Part shown: positions 1-8,202 of the stretch, piece by piece
Numbering within the stretch: the stretch's first letter is position 1
How the letters are laid out: each line of letters begins with the position of its first letter
Source of the DNA: a virus
Strand: one strand, 5' to 3'
IMG/VR virus record: IMGVR_UViG_3300020172_002729
Coordinates: 1 to 38,919 of that record
DNA length: 38,919 nt
Made by a program: the position numbers and the translations under genes
The notes under the pieces: generated by a model
The model's database searches: none
What the model was told of the DNA's origin: nothing
Seen by the model: only the letters and a program-made list of their open reading frames with translations

Positions 1-1134
1 AGTAACGTTTGTAATCTGTACTGAACTTATTACTCTCGCTTGTTCGGTGGCGTTAGTTGAGCCATCAAAAACCATAGTTAAATTACCAACGGTGTTAATT
101 ACATTTACACCTAAATTACTTTCTAATCCACCACCAACTCTATACTGAATGAACAATGTTGTATTTGGTGTTGGTATCAAACCTAAGTTTACGTTATTCT
201 GATAATCGTTTAATCTTGGTATTACACCTGTTTGTGTAAAAGTAGCCAACTGTTCGTCGGCAGTTGAGTTTGCACCACCAAAAGTAATCTTCATAAAGTT
301 TTCAGGTGTAAACTCACTTATGAATCTATTGTTAGTATCTATGTAAATACCAGGTGTTATACCTTGACTTGCGGTTTTACCTGCAAAAGGAATAAACACT
401 CTCGATTCTGCCAATGCTGGAACTTCATACCATCTACCAACAGGTGAAATAAATTCAGAATACGCTGGTATGTTTTCATATGTTATACCATCTTTTTGAA
501 TTATTGAAGTTACGTTTAATACGTTTCTTTCGGGTAAAAATAAATTAAAGAATGGTATAGCATCTGATGATGTAATTACTCTCTTGAACACTTTAGTTAT
601 ACCGTTAACTAAGAATTCTCTTTTTGTTATATTATAACTAATAACTCTATTTGTTCCGTCTAATACAGGTATAACTTTTTGGTTTGGTTGTCCTGAGGCG
701 TTAAATTGACTTGAGAAAACAATGTCGGTCAAATTTTCAAATGTTTGTCCCGCACCAATAAATTGTGAACCCGCTTTAATTGTGCCCATGTAATTTACAT
801 TAGGTCTATCACCACCAACAGGTACGTTAATTGTAATATCACAAACAGCAACTGATGGTCTATTACCAGGTATTTTTAAACCGTATGTACGAGCGATATT
901 ATATAATGAACTTCTTTGTTGTGCAAACTCTAAAACTGTTTCTTGTATACTTCTATCAATATGATAATGTAGGTTATCTGTAACCGCCGCGTTTAAATCT
1001 AATAACACAGAAAAAATAGATGCGTCATTAAAGTTGTTAACTAAATCAGGGTAATATTTCCTTGTATAGTCGATTAATTCTTGTCTAATAGCCGCAAAGT
1101 CTCTTACGGTATAGGATATTCTTCTTTCTGCCAT
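1..1134 (-). CDS. 6: Baseplate wedge protein, T4 gp6-like (partial, C-terminus beyond window)
   Basis: Reading from an ATG at 1134 the frame is open for 378 codons to the window edge, so the C-terminal part is missing. The protein starts MAERRISYTVRDFAAIRQEL and continues with a segment reading NDASIFSVLLDLNAAVTDNL. This 'act-early in the chain, all-against-all' N-terminal pattern (RDF..I...L......P....F...D.S....LLD..A...D.L.Y..D) is typical of gp6/gpJ-like baseplate wedge proteins, which form the ring of the inner baseplate around the hub. The following residues are beta-rich and fit the rest of that family. The gp25 gene ends one base before this start codon (1136), and gp25 and gp6 are direct neighbours and binding partners in contractile tails, which supports the call. 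No separate promoter or clear ribosome binding site is seen, so it is probably translated from the gp25 message. Confidence 0.85.
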   Translation of the reverse strand, partial: MAERRISYTVRDFAAIRQELIDYTRKYYPDLVNNFNDASIFSVLLDLNAAVTDNLHYHIDRSIQETVLEFAQQRSSLYNIARTYGLKIPGNRPSVAVCDITINVPVGGDRPNVNYMGTIKAGSQFIGAGQTFENLTDIVFSSQFNASGQPNQKVIPVLDGTNRVISYNITKREFLVNGITKVFKRVITSSDAIPFFNLFLPERNVLNVTSIIQKDGITYENIPAYSEFISPVGRWYEVPALAESRVFIPFAGKTASQGITPGIYIDTNNRFISEFTPENFMKITFGGANSTADEQLATFTQTGVIPRLNDYQNNVNLGLIPTPNTTLFIQYRVGGGLESNLGVNVINTVGNLTMVFDGSTNATEQARVISSVQITNVT

Positions 1135-1135
1135 T

Positions 1136-1606
1136 TTATATATTAATAATTATAAAGTCTCTTGATTGAAACGTATTATCGGTTATTGTGAAATCAATTC
1201 TTATTTTAGCAGTATATTCTGATGTCCCTCTACCCGCCACTCTATATACTCCATTACCTAAGTTTTCATAATTAATGGTGCCTACTGAACTATATTGTGT
1301 TTCATATTCCTCATATGGTAATACAATAATATCATTAACTACTAAGTTTGGTATGTATTTACTTACAGTATCACGAATGTCATCCTTAACCGCCTCGAAT
1401 GTAATTCCATCAAAAGGTTCAAAAATAAATTCGTATAATCTACTACCAAAATCAGGTAAATAATATCTACTTCCTTTTCTTGTTAATAAAAGATGAACTA
1501 AATTACTTCTTGTTTCTTGGTCGGGATTTTGTGATAGTGATAAATAATCACCAACCAAAGAATCGGTAAAAGGAAAGTTTACACCATATGTTATACCATT
1601 AGCCAT
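1136..1606 (-). CDS. 25: Baseplate wedge protein, T4 gp25-like
   Basis: About 156 residues beginning MANGITYGVNFPF. It carries the gpW/gp25-family pattern: an N-terminal NLVHLLLTRKGSRYYLPDFG stretch, then SRLYEFIFEPFDG, then a helix and IPNLVVNDIIVLP. gp25 is a lysozyme-fold (but non-enzymatic) wedge subunit that initiates sheath assembly on the baseplate. The open frame runs upstream to a TTG at 1612, but the ATG at 1606 gives the usual family N-terminus, so I take that start. It overlaps the end of the upstream DUF5522-like gene by eight bases and ends one base before gp6, so the three look co-transcribed. A TATTTAT element sits five bases ahead of the ATG, inside the end of the upstream gene. 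Confidence 0.88.
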   Translation of the reverse strand: MANGITYGVNFPFTDSLVGDYLSLSQNPDQETRSNLVHLLLTRKGSRYYLPDFGSRLYEFIFEPFDGITFEAVKDDIRDTVSKYIPNLVVNDIIVLPYEEYETQYSSVGTINYENLGNGVYRVAGRGTSEYTAKIRIDFTITDNTFQSRDFIIINI

Positions 1607-1817
1607 TTTCAATAAATATAGTTGTGTTCCCTTTTTTGTGAGCAGGATAAAAAGGACAATGTCTACAACCTGACCCGCAACAATATCCTCGTTTTAAATG
1701 AAATTCTTTAGTAAAAACATATTTTCCATTTTCAATGTAAAAATCAGGATTGGTATTTTGTGTTGAGTCCCCACTTAAAAGTATTGAGGTCTTCTGTTGT
1801 AAGTTTTTGTAATTCAT
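1599..1817 (-). CDS. Small cysteine-rich protein, DUF5522-like
   Basis: 72 residues. The C-terminal half contains a conserved-looking block, FHLKRGYCCGSGCRHCPFYP (about residues 39-58), preceded by DFYIENGKYVFT. This matches my memory of the DUF5522 family, small proteins of unknown function common in Bacteroidota and some eukaryotes; the four cysteines and the histidine suggest a metal or iron-sulfur site, which is inference. The first 25 or so residues do not look conserved and are encoded in the stretch shared with the 3' end of the HNH endonuclease gene (1744-1817), so the true start could be further inside. The stop overlaps the gp25 start. The gene lies among baseplate genes but is probably not structural; it looks like an acquired host gene. 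Confidence 0.7.
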   Translation of the reverse strand: MNYKNLQQKTSILLSGDSTQNTNPDFYIENGKYVFTKEFHLKRGYCCGSGCRHCPFYPAHKKGNTTIFIENG

Positions 1818-2331
1818 TGTTCTCCGCCACTTTAGTACATAAATGAATAAAAATTTTTTCAGGAAATGTATTTTTCATTACGTTTATATGTTTATGAACC
1901 CACTGAACATTCCCAATTATATAACCTAAATTACTATCAATTCTATCTAAAGATGCTGTGTAATTTCTATCATTCCAAAATTTAGGTAAAGTAATATCTA
2001 AGCCAGATAATTTACATTTTCCATTTTGTTGTAAAAACAATTGATTAATGTATTCTTTTGTAATATTAACATCTAAATTCTTTCTTTTAGTTCTTATTTT
2101 AACCCCGCTATTAATAATTTTGTACCACATATCACCTGAAACTCCTTCAAGTTTATTGGTACATTTACAAGATATTATTTTATTTTGTCTCAAATGAGTA
2201 CCAAAAACTTCACAAGTGTTACCACAATCACATTGACACAAGTATCTAATGTGTCCATTTTTATTTTTACCAAGTTGTTCTATAACAATAAGTTTTCCAA
2301 ATCTGTTGCCAATCATTTCAATTTTTTTCAT
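1744..2331 (-). CDS. HNH endonuclease (free-standing, homing type)
   Basis: 195 residues. The N-terminus reads GNRFGKLIVIEQLGKN followed by a CxCxCG...CxC cluster (CQCDCGNTC then ISCKC, about residues 33-57), a zinc-binding module frequent in phage HNH proteins. The nuclease core is residues about 105-152: GKCKLSGLDI, ASLDRIDSNLGYIIGNVQWV and HINVMKN, matching the SLDRIDS..GY..GNVQWV..HIN.MK signature. Such enzymes cut DNA and spread their own genes between phages. It stands alone, between the ribonucleotide reductase terminator and the DUF5522-like gene. Its last 24 codons overlap the start of that gene in another frame, which suggests that it was inserted here and reads into its neighbour. 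No intron or intein around it was recognised. Confidence 0.9.
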   Translation of the reverse strand: MKKIEMIGNRFGKLIVIEQLGKNKNGHIRYLCQCDCGNTCEVFGTHLRQNKIISCKCTNKLEGVSGDMWYKIINSGVKIRTKRKNLDVNITKEYINQLFLQQNGKCKLSGLDITLPKFWNDRNYTASLDRIDSNLGYIIGNVQWVHKHINVMKNTFPEKIFIHLCTKVAENNELQKLTTEDLNTFKWGLNTKYQS

Positions 2332-2354
2332 ATTTCACACATGTTTTTACAATT

Positions 2355-2361
2355 ATAAATA
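2355..2361 (-). promoter_or_regulatory. TATTTAT element ahead of HNH gene
   Basis: The minus strand reads TATTTAT, 23 bases before the HNH start codon and just downstream of the ribonucleotide reductase terminator. That is the expected place for a promoter that restarts transcription. The promoter role is inferred from recurrence of the motif. Confidence 0.4.
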
Positions 2362-2371
2362 TCTTGTGAAA

Positions 2372-2406
2372 TAAAAAAAGGATGGAAAAATCCATCCCTT
2401 TTTTAT
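2372..2406 (-). terminator. Rho-independent terminator after ribonucleotide reductase
   Basis: On the minus strand GGATGGA and TCCATCC form a 7-bp stem around a four-base T-rich loop, with an A-run before and a run of seven T after the stem. It lies about 16 bases past the reductase stop codon. The A and T flanks could extend the stem and let it work on both strands. Confidence 0.85.
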
Positions 2407-2421
2407 TATTTTAAATTTATA

Positions 2422-4281
2422 TTATTTGATTTCACAACCCAAAGCTCCACAAGCAATTTCACCACTTAAATCTGTTTCATCAGTAAGTTCTACAACTTTT
2501 GACAAATCAATTGTGTGAAGTTTAGTGAACAATCTTTCATATTCTTCTTTAGTACAATCTTCAAATGGTGCTTGAATATAACTTCCGCCATCATAAGGTA
2601 ATACAGAAAGACCGTTATAGAAATCTCTGTTTTCCCACATCCACTCACCCGCCAATTCCCAATCTTCAGGTTTTAGACTGATTGTTGCAGATACATTGTG
2701 TGTATTAGAACCACTTCTGTGACCAGGTCTTACCCATTCTTGTGTGATTTTCTTAACACGGTCCAACAATTGGAATGGTGATTCGGTTCTTAAAATTGCA
2801 CCTTCGGGTGATTTTTGTGGTACCGAAATTACTGCGGTATCGTGTGGTCTGAAATATTCATCTTCTATCAACTCAGGGTGATAAATTGCCAAGTATTGAT
2901 AAATTGATTCATTTTTACCAACACGAACACGACGAATATAGTAGTCATTGTGCCAAGCGTGAATACCTGATGATGTTCCCAAAGTCAATGATGTTGTACC
3001 AGCTGGTTTAACAGTTGTTGTTCTTGCTGATTTGTTAATACCAATAAGTTCTGCGACTCTTGCATTTTCTTCTTTTACAAGTTTAGCTGCTTCTTTCATA
3101 TCATAACCCAAAACAACACCTGAACCGATACCTGTCATTGATACACCAATCAACGCTTCTTTTTCAGTTGTACGTTTCCAAATATCTCTTAGGTAATGGA
3201 AATCAGTATACCCTGCTTGGAGTGTTCCGATAAAGGCCGCTGCTTTAACACGGTTGTTCAAATCTTCTTGTGATTCAATGTCAGAAACATTTACTTCACA
3301 CAAATTACAGAATTGGTTTGGTCTCAAAGCGATTTCACAGCAAGGATTAGTTCCCCAATCTTTATCGTTTGTAAAATAGATACCAGGTTCACCAGCTCCT
3401 GAAGCCTCAACTCTTTTCCACAAATCCATAAAGAATTCTTTTGTGATTTTGTGTCTCAACAAAGTCGCTGAGTTATTAGCTCTACCTCTTTGTGGGTTGT
3501 GTTCCCACCAAGCACCTGACTTACACGCAATCATTTCGTGGTCATCAGCACTAAATAAACTTATCAGAGCTGCTCTGCGAATCCCTCCTGCTAGAACGGC
3601 ATCTGCAATATGACAAACCATATCATGAACTTCAATTGGTGTTAATTTTTCACCATCTTCTTTTGCATCCAACATTCCTTTTAACTTGTGAAGACAATCT
3701 TTTAATGGTTGAGGACCTGGCGCTTTACCACCTGATGTTACAAGTCTAGCTCCTTTTGGTCTGATGTCTGAAAAATCAAATTCAGGTGTTGAAAGATTTT
3801 CACCAAAATAAGACTTCATTAATACTTTAATTGCGTCTGCCCATCCTTCAATAGAATCACCAATCAAAAATCTTCTTGTTCTGTTTGAGTTTGGTTTTCT
3901 AATTTCAGGTAGTTTATCAACGTGGTGTTTTTGTACTGAATAACCAACACCAGTTCCACCTAACAACAAGAACATAGTTTCTGAAAATGCGTCCAAGTGG
4001 TCGATAGGTAAATAAGCACAGTTATAAATTCTGTTTGGTGATATTTCAATTGGTTTACCACCAAACTGCATTGACCTCATAGAAGGTAATACTTTTTTAT
4101 CATAAACATATTTGTAAACCTGCAAAATTTCACCACCTAATTGTGGGTACTTTTTGATATGCATGTTCATGTTTCTTGTTACAAGTTCTTCCCAAGTCTC
4201 ACGTCTATTGAGCTCAGGAACAAATTTTGCGTACTTCATGTAGACAGTTAAGTCTGACAGAATCTTTTGCGATGCGTCCAT
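2422..4281 (-). CDS. nrdJ: Adenosylcobalamin-dependent (class II) ribonucleotide reductase, monomeric type
   Basis: 619 residues. It reduces ribonucleotides to deoxyribonucleotides using vitamin B12 coenzyme, supplying phage DNA synthesis independently of oxygen. Visible landmarks: an N-terminal cysteine in RIYNCAYLP (Cys88), the LLLGGTGVGYSV substrate loop (106-116), the active site NPCCEI (312-317; thiyl-radical Cys314 and Glu316), CNL at 325-327 holding the redox partner cysteine, the phosphate-binding VKPAGTTS segment, and a C-terminal CGALGC (Cys611 and Cys616) just before the end, which delivers reducing power. This layout matches the single-chain Lactobacillus-type reductase (about 740 residues), here shorter. 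It follows the helicase gene by 24 bases. AAGGAG lies about 16 bases ahead of the ATG, rather far for a ribosome binding site. T4 itself uses a class I two-subunit enzyme, so this is a replacement. Nucleoside di- or triphosphate preference cannot be read from the sequence. Confidence 0.92.
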   Translation of the reverse strand: MDASQKILSDLTVYMKYAKFVPELNRRETWEELVTRNMNMHIKKYPQLGGEILQVYKYVYDKKVLPSMRSMQFGGKPIEISPNRIYNCAYLPIDHLDAFSETMFLLLGGTGVGYSVQKHHVDKLPEIRKPNSNRTRRFLIGDSIEGWADAIKVLMKSYFGENLSTPEFDFSDIRPKGARLVTSGGKAPGPQPLKDCLHKLKGMLDAKEDGEKLTPIEVHDMVCHIADAVLAGGIRRAALISLFSADDHEMIACKSGAWWEHNPQRGRANNSATLLRHKITKEFFMDLWKRVEASGAGEPGIYFTNDKDWGTNPCCEIALRPNQFCNLCEVNVSDIESQEDLNNRVKAAAFIGTLQAGYTDFHYLRDIWKRTTEKEALIGVSMTGIGSGVVLGYDMKEAAKLVKEENARVAELIGINKSARTTTVKPAGTTSLTLGTSSGIHAWHNDYYIRRVRVGKNESIYQYLAIYHPELIEDEYFRPHDTAVISVPQKSPEGAILRTESPFQLLDRVKKITQEWVRPGHRSGSNTHNVSATISLKPEDWELAGEWMWENRDFYNGLSVLPYDGGSYIQAPFEDCTKEEYERLFTKLHTIDLSKVVELTDETDLSGEIACGALGCEIK

Positions 4282-4305
4282 ATAATTTTTTTAATCTCCT
4301 TAAAT

Positions 4306-5685
4306 TTAATTTATTGTTTGTTGTTGTTTTCTTTTTGCCAATAATTCATTGACTCTATTTCTATTTCGTTCTTCTTTTTGTTCTTCAAGACCCAAAAATG
4401 TTACTGAACTTTCAGTATCAATTTCCATGAGTTCGTTATCAAATTTACAATTTTCAAACACGATACCATCACGACCAATTCTTGATTTGGTAATAGCTAT
4501 TGTCGCGAGTTTCATTTCTTTTTGTTGAAGACTCTTTGCAACTGAAATAATAACGTGTCCTACTTGTGCCTTTTTGATTGACCCTCCCATTTGGTCTGTG
4601 GTAACAACATCGGAAGAAATAGAACTTCTGTTTCCTTGAGTTGCTGTCCAACCAGCAACATCAAGTTCATGACACAGTGCCTCGAAAGCTCTCATAACAG
4701 AACCTTCACTCTTCCACTCGTCACCTAAATTTTTATCAGGTACTATACAATCAATGTAATCCAAAACTATCAAATCAATCTTATTACCTTCAGCAATCAT
4801 TTTTCTTACTTGGTTTTTGATTTGAGACATAGTTAGAGTATCTGATGGGTATTTTTTTAAAATTAATCTATTTTTTGTAGATTCCCTAATTTCTCTAACT
4901 TTTTCCATAACTTCTTCTTTATAGAAAGAAAGTTCGTCAGGTGCAATACCTGTCCACATGGTAAAGTGTTTTCTTTGGATAATTTTTGGGTTGTCTTCAA
5001 AAAATATTTGAAGAACACTGTATCCCAAGTTGAATGCATGGTTTGCGATTTTTGAAAGTACTGTGGTTTTACCTACACCTGTTGGAGCCAATATTACTCC
5101 TAATTCTCCCTTTGCTAATCCGCCCTTTAATAGGTTGTCGATACCTGGGATTCCAATAGGAATTGGGTGACGGTAATCATCATCTAATACTTCATCTAAG
5201 TTTGTAAACACATCTTGTTCACCCTCTTCAATTTCACCTACCTGAAGAGCTTTGTTAACCATTTCTTCTAATTGGTCATAACTTTCGAAATCACCTTTGT
5301 CAATGATTTTTTGGGCCTTAGTCATTACTTTCTGTAGCTCTTGTTGCTTACAGAACTTAAGTGCCTTTTCAATTACGAACTGATGACCTTCTAAATTAGA
5401 ATCTTTGATTTGAATTAATGTGTCTTGTACTATTCTTCTCGCAGCCTCTGATGCGATTTCGGAACGAGTCAATTGGTCTAATGTGTCAAATGAGGGAACA
5501 CTCTCATACTTCTTATAATACTCTTTAATCATTTGAACAATGATTTTGAAGTACTGATTATCGAAATATTTTGAATCCAAAACGTCAATAATAGAACGAG
5601 CAAAATCTTTGTTGATGATTAATTGATTAATAAGTTGTATTTGAAAAGTGTTACCTAAATACCCGAAATTTTTGTCGTTCCCCAT
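4306..5685 (-). CDS. 41: Replicative DNA helicase, DnaB/T4 gp41-like
   Basis: 459 residues. The N-terminal domain (1-150) is helical, as in DnaB-family helicases, and a linker leads to a RecA-type motor. Walker A is APTGVGKTT (200-208), Walker B is DLIVLDYID (304-312), and a DnaB-like QGNRSS segment with downstream AITKSRIGRDG (arginine finger region) follows. A hexamer of this protein unwinds DNA ahead of the polymerase on the lagging-strand template. It is preceded by a TATTTAT element 23 bases upstream and a hairpin at the end of the preceding gene, so transcription may restart here and continue into the reductase gene. No primase domain is fused to it and no primase gene is in the window. 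Confidence 0.92.
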   Translation of the reverse strand: MGNDKNFGYLGNTFQIQLINQLIINKDFARSIIDVLDSKYFDNQYFKIIVQMIKEYYKKYESVPSFDTLDQLTRSEIASEAARRIVQDTLIQIKDSNLEGHQFVIEKALKFCKQQELQKVMTKAQKIIDKGDFESYDQLEEMVNKALQVGEIEEGEQDVFTNLDEVLDDDYRHPIPIGIPGIDNLLKGGLAKGELGVILAPTGVGKTTVLSKIANHAFNLGYSVLQIFFEDNPKIIQRKHFTMWTGIAPDELSFYKEEVMEKVREIRESTKNRLILKKYPSDTLTMSQIKNQVRKMIAEGNKIDLIVLDYIDCIVPDKNLGDEWKSEGSVMRAFEALCHELDVAGWTATQGNRSSISSDVVTTDQMGGSIKKAQVGHVIISVAKSLQQKEMKLATIAITKSRIGRDGIVFENCKFDNELMEIDTESSVTFLGLEEQKEERNRNRVNELLAKRKQQQTIN

Positions 5686-5708
5686 AACTATTTTTTAGAC
5701 CTGTTTTG

Positions 5709-5715
5709 ATAAATA
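5709..5715 (-). promoter_or_regulatory. TATTTAT element ahead of helicase
   Basis: TATTTAT on the minus strand, 23 bases before the helicase ATG. It touches the base of the stem-loop that covers the stop codon of the preceding gene. Confidence 0.4.
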
Positions 5716-5735
5716 CTATCAAGCGAGTTGATAGT
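5715..5735 (-). other. Stem-loop overlapping a stop codon
   Basis: ACTATCAA and TTGATAGT form a perfect 8-bp stem with a five-base loop (5723-5727). The stop codon of the upstream gene (5719-5721) lies in the stem. No T-run follows, so it is not a standard terminator. It may be an RNA processing or stability element, or an operator next to the TATTTAT element. Confidence 0.5.
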
Positions 5736-6174
5736 TCAAATATGTTTTAGAAAAATTTTTGTCTGAAAAAATGTCAGTCAATTCAGCTAGTATGTTTTTT
5801 ATGTCTGGTCGTATATCCACGGTGTATCTAGCCTTTGGTGGGTATGGTTTTGCATCAAATCCTCTCTGACAAATTGTCTGTTCTCCGAGTTTGATGGATA
5901 CGTTGAACCACTCGGGTCCATCGGTTTTTGATGTGTTCATAACTGAAGGGTCGTTGATAATCAACTCCTTGTTTTCGTTCATGTAATCGTGGGTCTTTAA
6001 CCATAGCTGGTCTTGAAGAACATCACAAACCCACGATAGTGCTTCGTTAATTTCTAAACTATAACGACATTCCTCGTTAAAGTTCCTGACATTAAAAAAT
6101 CTCTGCACTACGATGTTTTCGTTAAGTTTTACCAAGAATTCCACTTTCGTCGCGTCCATTTGTTTTTCTTTCAT
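5719..6174 (-). CDS. Hypothetical protein with an internal duplication
   Basis: 151 residues, no family recognised. Two segments align with each other: residues about 13-57 (FLVKLNENIVVQRFFNV... ECRYSLEI...) and about 92-136 (VSIKLGEQTICQRGFDA... ARYTVDI...). Shared positions include KL.E....QR.F, then RY..(E/D)I followed by a helix of about 15 residues. So the protein seems to be two copies of a small beta-beta-helix unit of about 45 residues. There are two possible ATG starts (codons 1 and 6); neither is decided by a ribosome site. It sits one base after the RNase H gene and before the helicase, so a role in replication is plausible but not shown. No catalytic motif, signal peptide or membrane segment is visible. 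Confidence 0.75.
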   Translation of the reverse strand: MKEKQMDATKVEFLVKLNENIVVQRFFNVRNFNEECRYSLEINEALSWVCDVLQDQLWLKTHDYMNENKELIINDPSVMNTSKTDGPEWFNVSIKLGEQTICQRGFDAKPYPPKARYTVDIRPDIKNILAELTDIFSDKNFSKTYLNYQLA

Positions 6175-6175
6175 A

Positions 6176-7177
6176 TTACTTATTTTTAAATCTACTTTTT
6201 TCTTTTCTTGTTAATTTTAATATTGGTTGTAAAAATTCTACCCACACATTGTCTTTTTGTGGTAGATATTTAAAAAATCCATCGTCTATCATCATTCTCA
6301 TTAGATTTTTGTAACCCCTACCTTCAGGGTCCATATCTTCTGAAAAATAAAGTTCAACTTCTTTTTTCGCTTCTTCTGTAATTATTGGGTTTGACAAGCT
6401 AACAATCTTTTCCCTAAGTGAAAAGTATTCCATTCCTTCTGAACCTGATTTGGTTCTACCTGATAATAAATTTTGAATCGGTTTTTGAGTTTTGTCATTT
6501 GTAATTAATTGTTGTCCCTTTTCCAAAATATCATCAATAGAAATTACTTTATCAAGGACTTCAGGAAAATACTTTATAAGTTTCTTGTCACCCAAACTAT
6601 AAATCCCTTCAATATTATCAGATTTATCACCTAATAATATTTTAACTAATTTAACATTTTGTACAGGAATTTCTAAGGTTCCAATTTTGACCTTGTGTTT
6701 GTCTGTAATCCACTCTTTTGCTATTGGTGAGTAGATATGTACTTTTGATGTAATAAGCTGTGTAAGGTCCTTGTCTGATGATAATATGGTAATCTTTTCA
6801 TCACTCACCTGACAATAGTGTGCGATTAGGTCATCACACTCGTGGTCGTCAATACAAATCTGTCTGACGAACATTTCTTCTAAGTATTGTCTGACTCTTG
6901 TCTTTTGAGAATAATAAGACTCTTTCTTATCCTCGTTCATCGTCAACCGACGATTTTCTTTATATAACGGGTAAAGTTTTTTTCTTTGAGATGCGTTGTT
7001 ATTACCATCCCAAAATACAATAATCTTGTCGTAATTATAATCCGATAAGAATCGTTGAATTACATTAATGAAGTGGTAAATTCCACCAATATGTTTCCCT
7101 TCGTGGTAGAAATCTCTAACCCCGTGAAATCCAATCTTAAATAAGTTGTCTCCGTCAACTACTAATGTTTTTACCAC
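6176..7177 (-). CDS. rnh: RNase H / 5'-3' flap exonuclease, T4 Rnh-like
   Basis: 333 residues of the FEN-1/PIN nuclease family, which removes RNA primers and 5' flaps from lagging-strand DNA. Metal-binding acidic clusters are visible: VVDGDNLF (Asp8, Asp10), FWDG (Asp57), IDDHECDDLIA (Asp110-Asp116), SSDKD (Asp135, Asp137) and the helix-three-turn-helix region LLGDKSDNIEGI (181-192; Asp184, Asp187). Length is close to T4 RNase H (305). The start is GTG at 7177: an in-frame stop lies three codons upstream and the first catalytic strand begins at once, so no other start is likely. It follows uvsX by 11 bases and ends one base before the duplicated-domain protein. Confidence 0.93.
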   Translation of the reverse strand: MVKTLVVDGDNLFKIGFHGVRDFYHEGKHIGGIYHFINVIQRFLSDYNYDKIIVFWDGNNNASQRKKLYPLYKENRRLTMNEDKKESYYSQKTRVRQYLEEMFVRQICIDDHECDDLIAHYCQVSDEKITILSSDKDLTQLITSKVHIYSPIAKEWITDKHKVKIGTLEIPVQNVKLVKILLGDKSDNIEGIYSLGDKKLIKYFPEVLDKVISIDDILEKGQQLITNDKTQKPIQNLLSGRTKSGSEGMEYFSLREKIVSLSNPIITEEAKKEVELYFSEDMDPEGRGYKNLMRMMIDDGFFKYLPQKDNVWVEFLQPILKLTRKEKSRFKNK

Positions 7178-7188
7178 TTCAGTTTATT

Positions 7189-8202
7189 TTATTCTAATAC
7201 CCTATCTTCTTTTTCCTCTTTCAAATCGAAGTCACCTTCAACTCCGATAATCTCACTCCAATAATCAGCGTATTCTTTTTTGTACGCTTCAATCGAAGCT
7301 TTTTCTTCTGTCGAGTCTTTACCCGCCAAGAATCCATGAGGTGTAACAATAATCTTACCATCCTCATACCCCAAACCATTAATGTGGTTTTTCAATACGG
7401 AAACTTTACTACGGATAGCAAACTTAACACTACGTTTGTCTTTGGTTGCGGTAATCTTATTTGTACCCGCACCTTTTTGGTTTCCAAACAAGAATACCAA
7501 AGATGAATTCAACCAAATTGCTTCACCACCTTTAGCTTTAATCTTAGGTTGACCAAATGGATTATCAGGAAGTTCAACCCATGGCTGATTAATAATAATC
7601 AATGTGTTTTCATGTTTTGAATCCGATTTTCTTGAACCTGAAATTCTTTGGTTGATACCCATACCAATTTTGTCAGCAAGAACCGCCGCGTTATGTTGTT
7701 TACCTCCTTTACCTTCATAAGTCATCTTACAAGGGACAGAACCTACTGAATCCCAAATAAAACACAAATCATAATCTAATTCACCTTTGTTTTGCGCGTC
7801 CAATAGTGAATTTATATAATCGGTAATTTCTTCAATGTAGTTAAAGTTATTGTTGAAGATGTAAAACCCGTCCCAATCAGCTTCACCTGTTTCTTGGTCA
7901 ACAACTTCTTCACATTCAAAACCCATAAGTTTTGCGTGTTCAAAACTCCATTTTTGTTCGGTAATAATAAACACAGGAAGTACACCCATCTTTTGAGCAG
8001 CAACTGCAGCTTTTACAGCCGCGGTTGTTTTACCTGTATCTGAGTGACCCAAGAACATATTCAAGTGTCCAATAGCAGGACCAGGTAATCCCACCGCATC
8101 CAAAAAGTCTTTACCCAAATCAAGGTATCTTTGTGGTTTGTATTTTGCAGAAGTTGAGAACTTCTTTTTAATTGTACTGAAATCGTTTTTCTTAATCGCC
8201 AT
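7189..8202 (-). CDS. uvsX: UvsX/RecA-type recombinase
   Basis: 337 residues. It forms filaments on single-stranded DNA and drives strand exchange and recombination-dependent replication. Walker A is GHSDTGKTT (52-60) and Walker B is YDLCFIWDSVGS (144-154). Further conserved parts are TEQKW (81-85), NTLIIINQPW and KAKGGEAIWLNSS, the latter matching the RecA/UvsX loop and the GG..(L/I) element. The C-terminus is acidic (DLKEEKEDRVLE), as in RecA proteins. It is somewhat shorter than T4 UvsX (391). Its start codon lies inside the end of the upstream 73-residue gene (11-base overlap), indicating translational coupling. Confidence 0.93.
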   Translation of the reverse strand: MAIKKNDFSTIKKKFSTSAKYKPQRYLDLGKDFLDAVGLPGPAIGHLNMFLGHSDTGKTTAAVKAAVAAQKMGVLPVFIITEQKWSFEHAKLMGFECEEVVDQETGEADWDGFYIFNNNFNYIEEITDYINSLLDAQNKGELDYDLCFIWDSVGSVPCKMTYEGKGGKQHNAAVLADKIGMGINQRISGSRKSDSKHENTLIIINQPWVELPDNPFGQPKIKAKGGEAIWLNSSLVFLFGNQKGAGTNKITATKDKRSVKFAIRSKVSVLKNHINGLGYEDGKIIVTPHGFLAGKDSTEEKASIEAYKKEYADYWSEIIGVEGDFDLKEEKEDRVLE

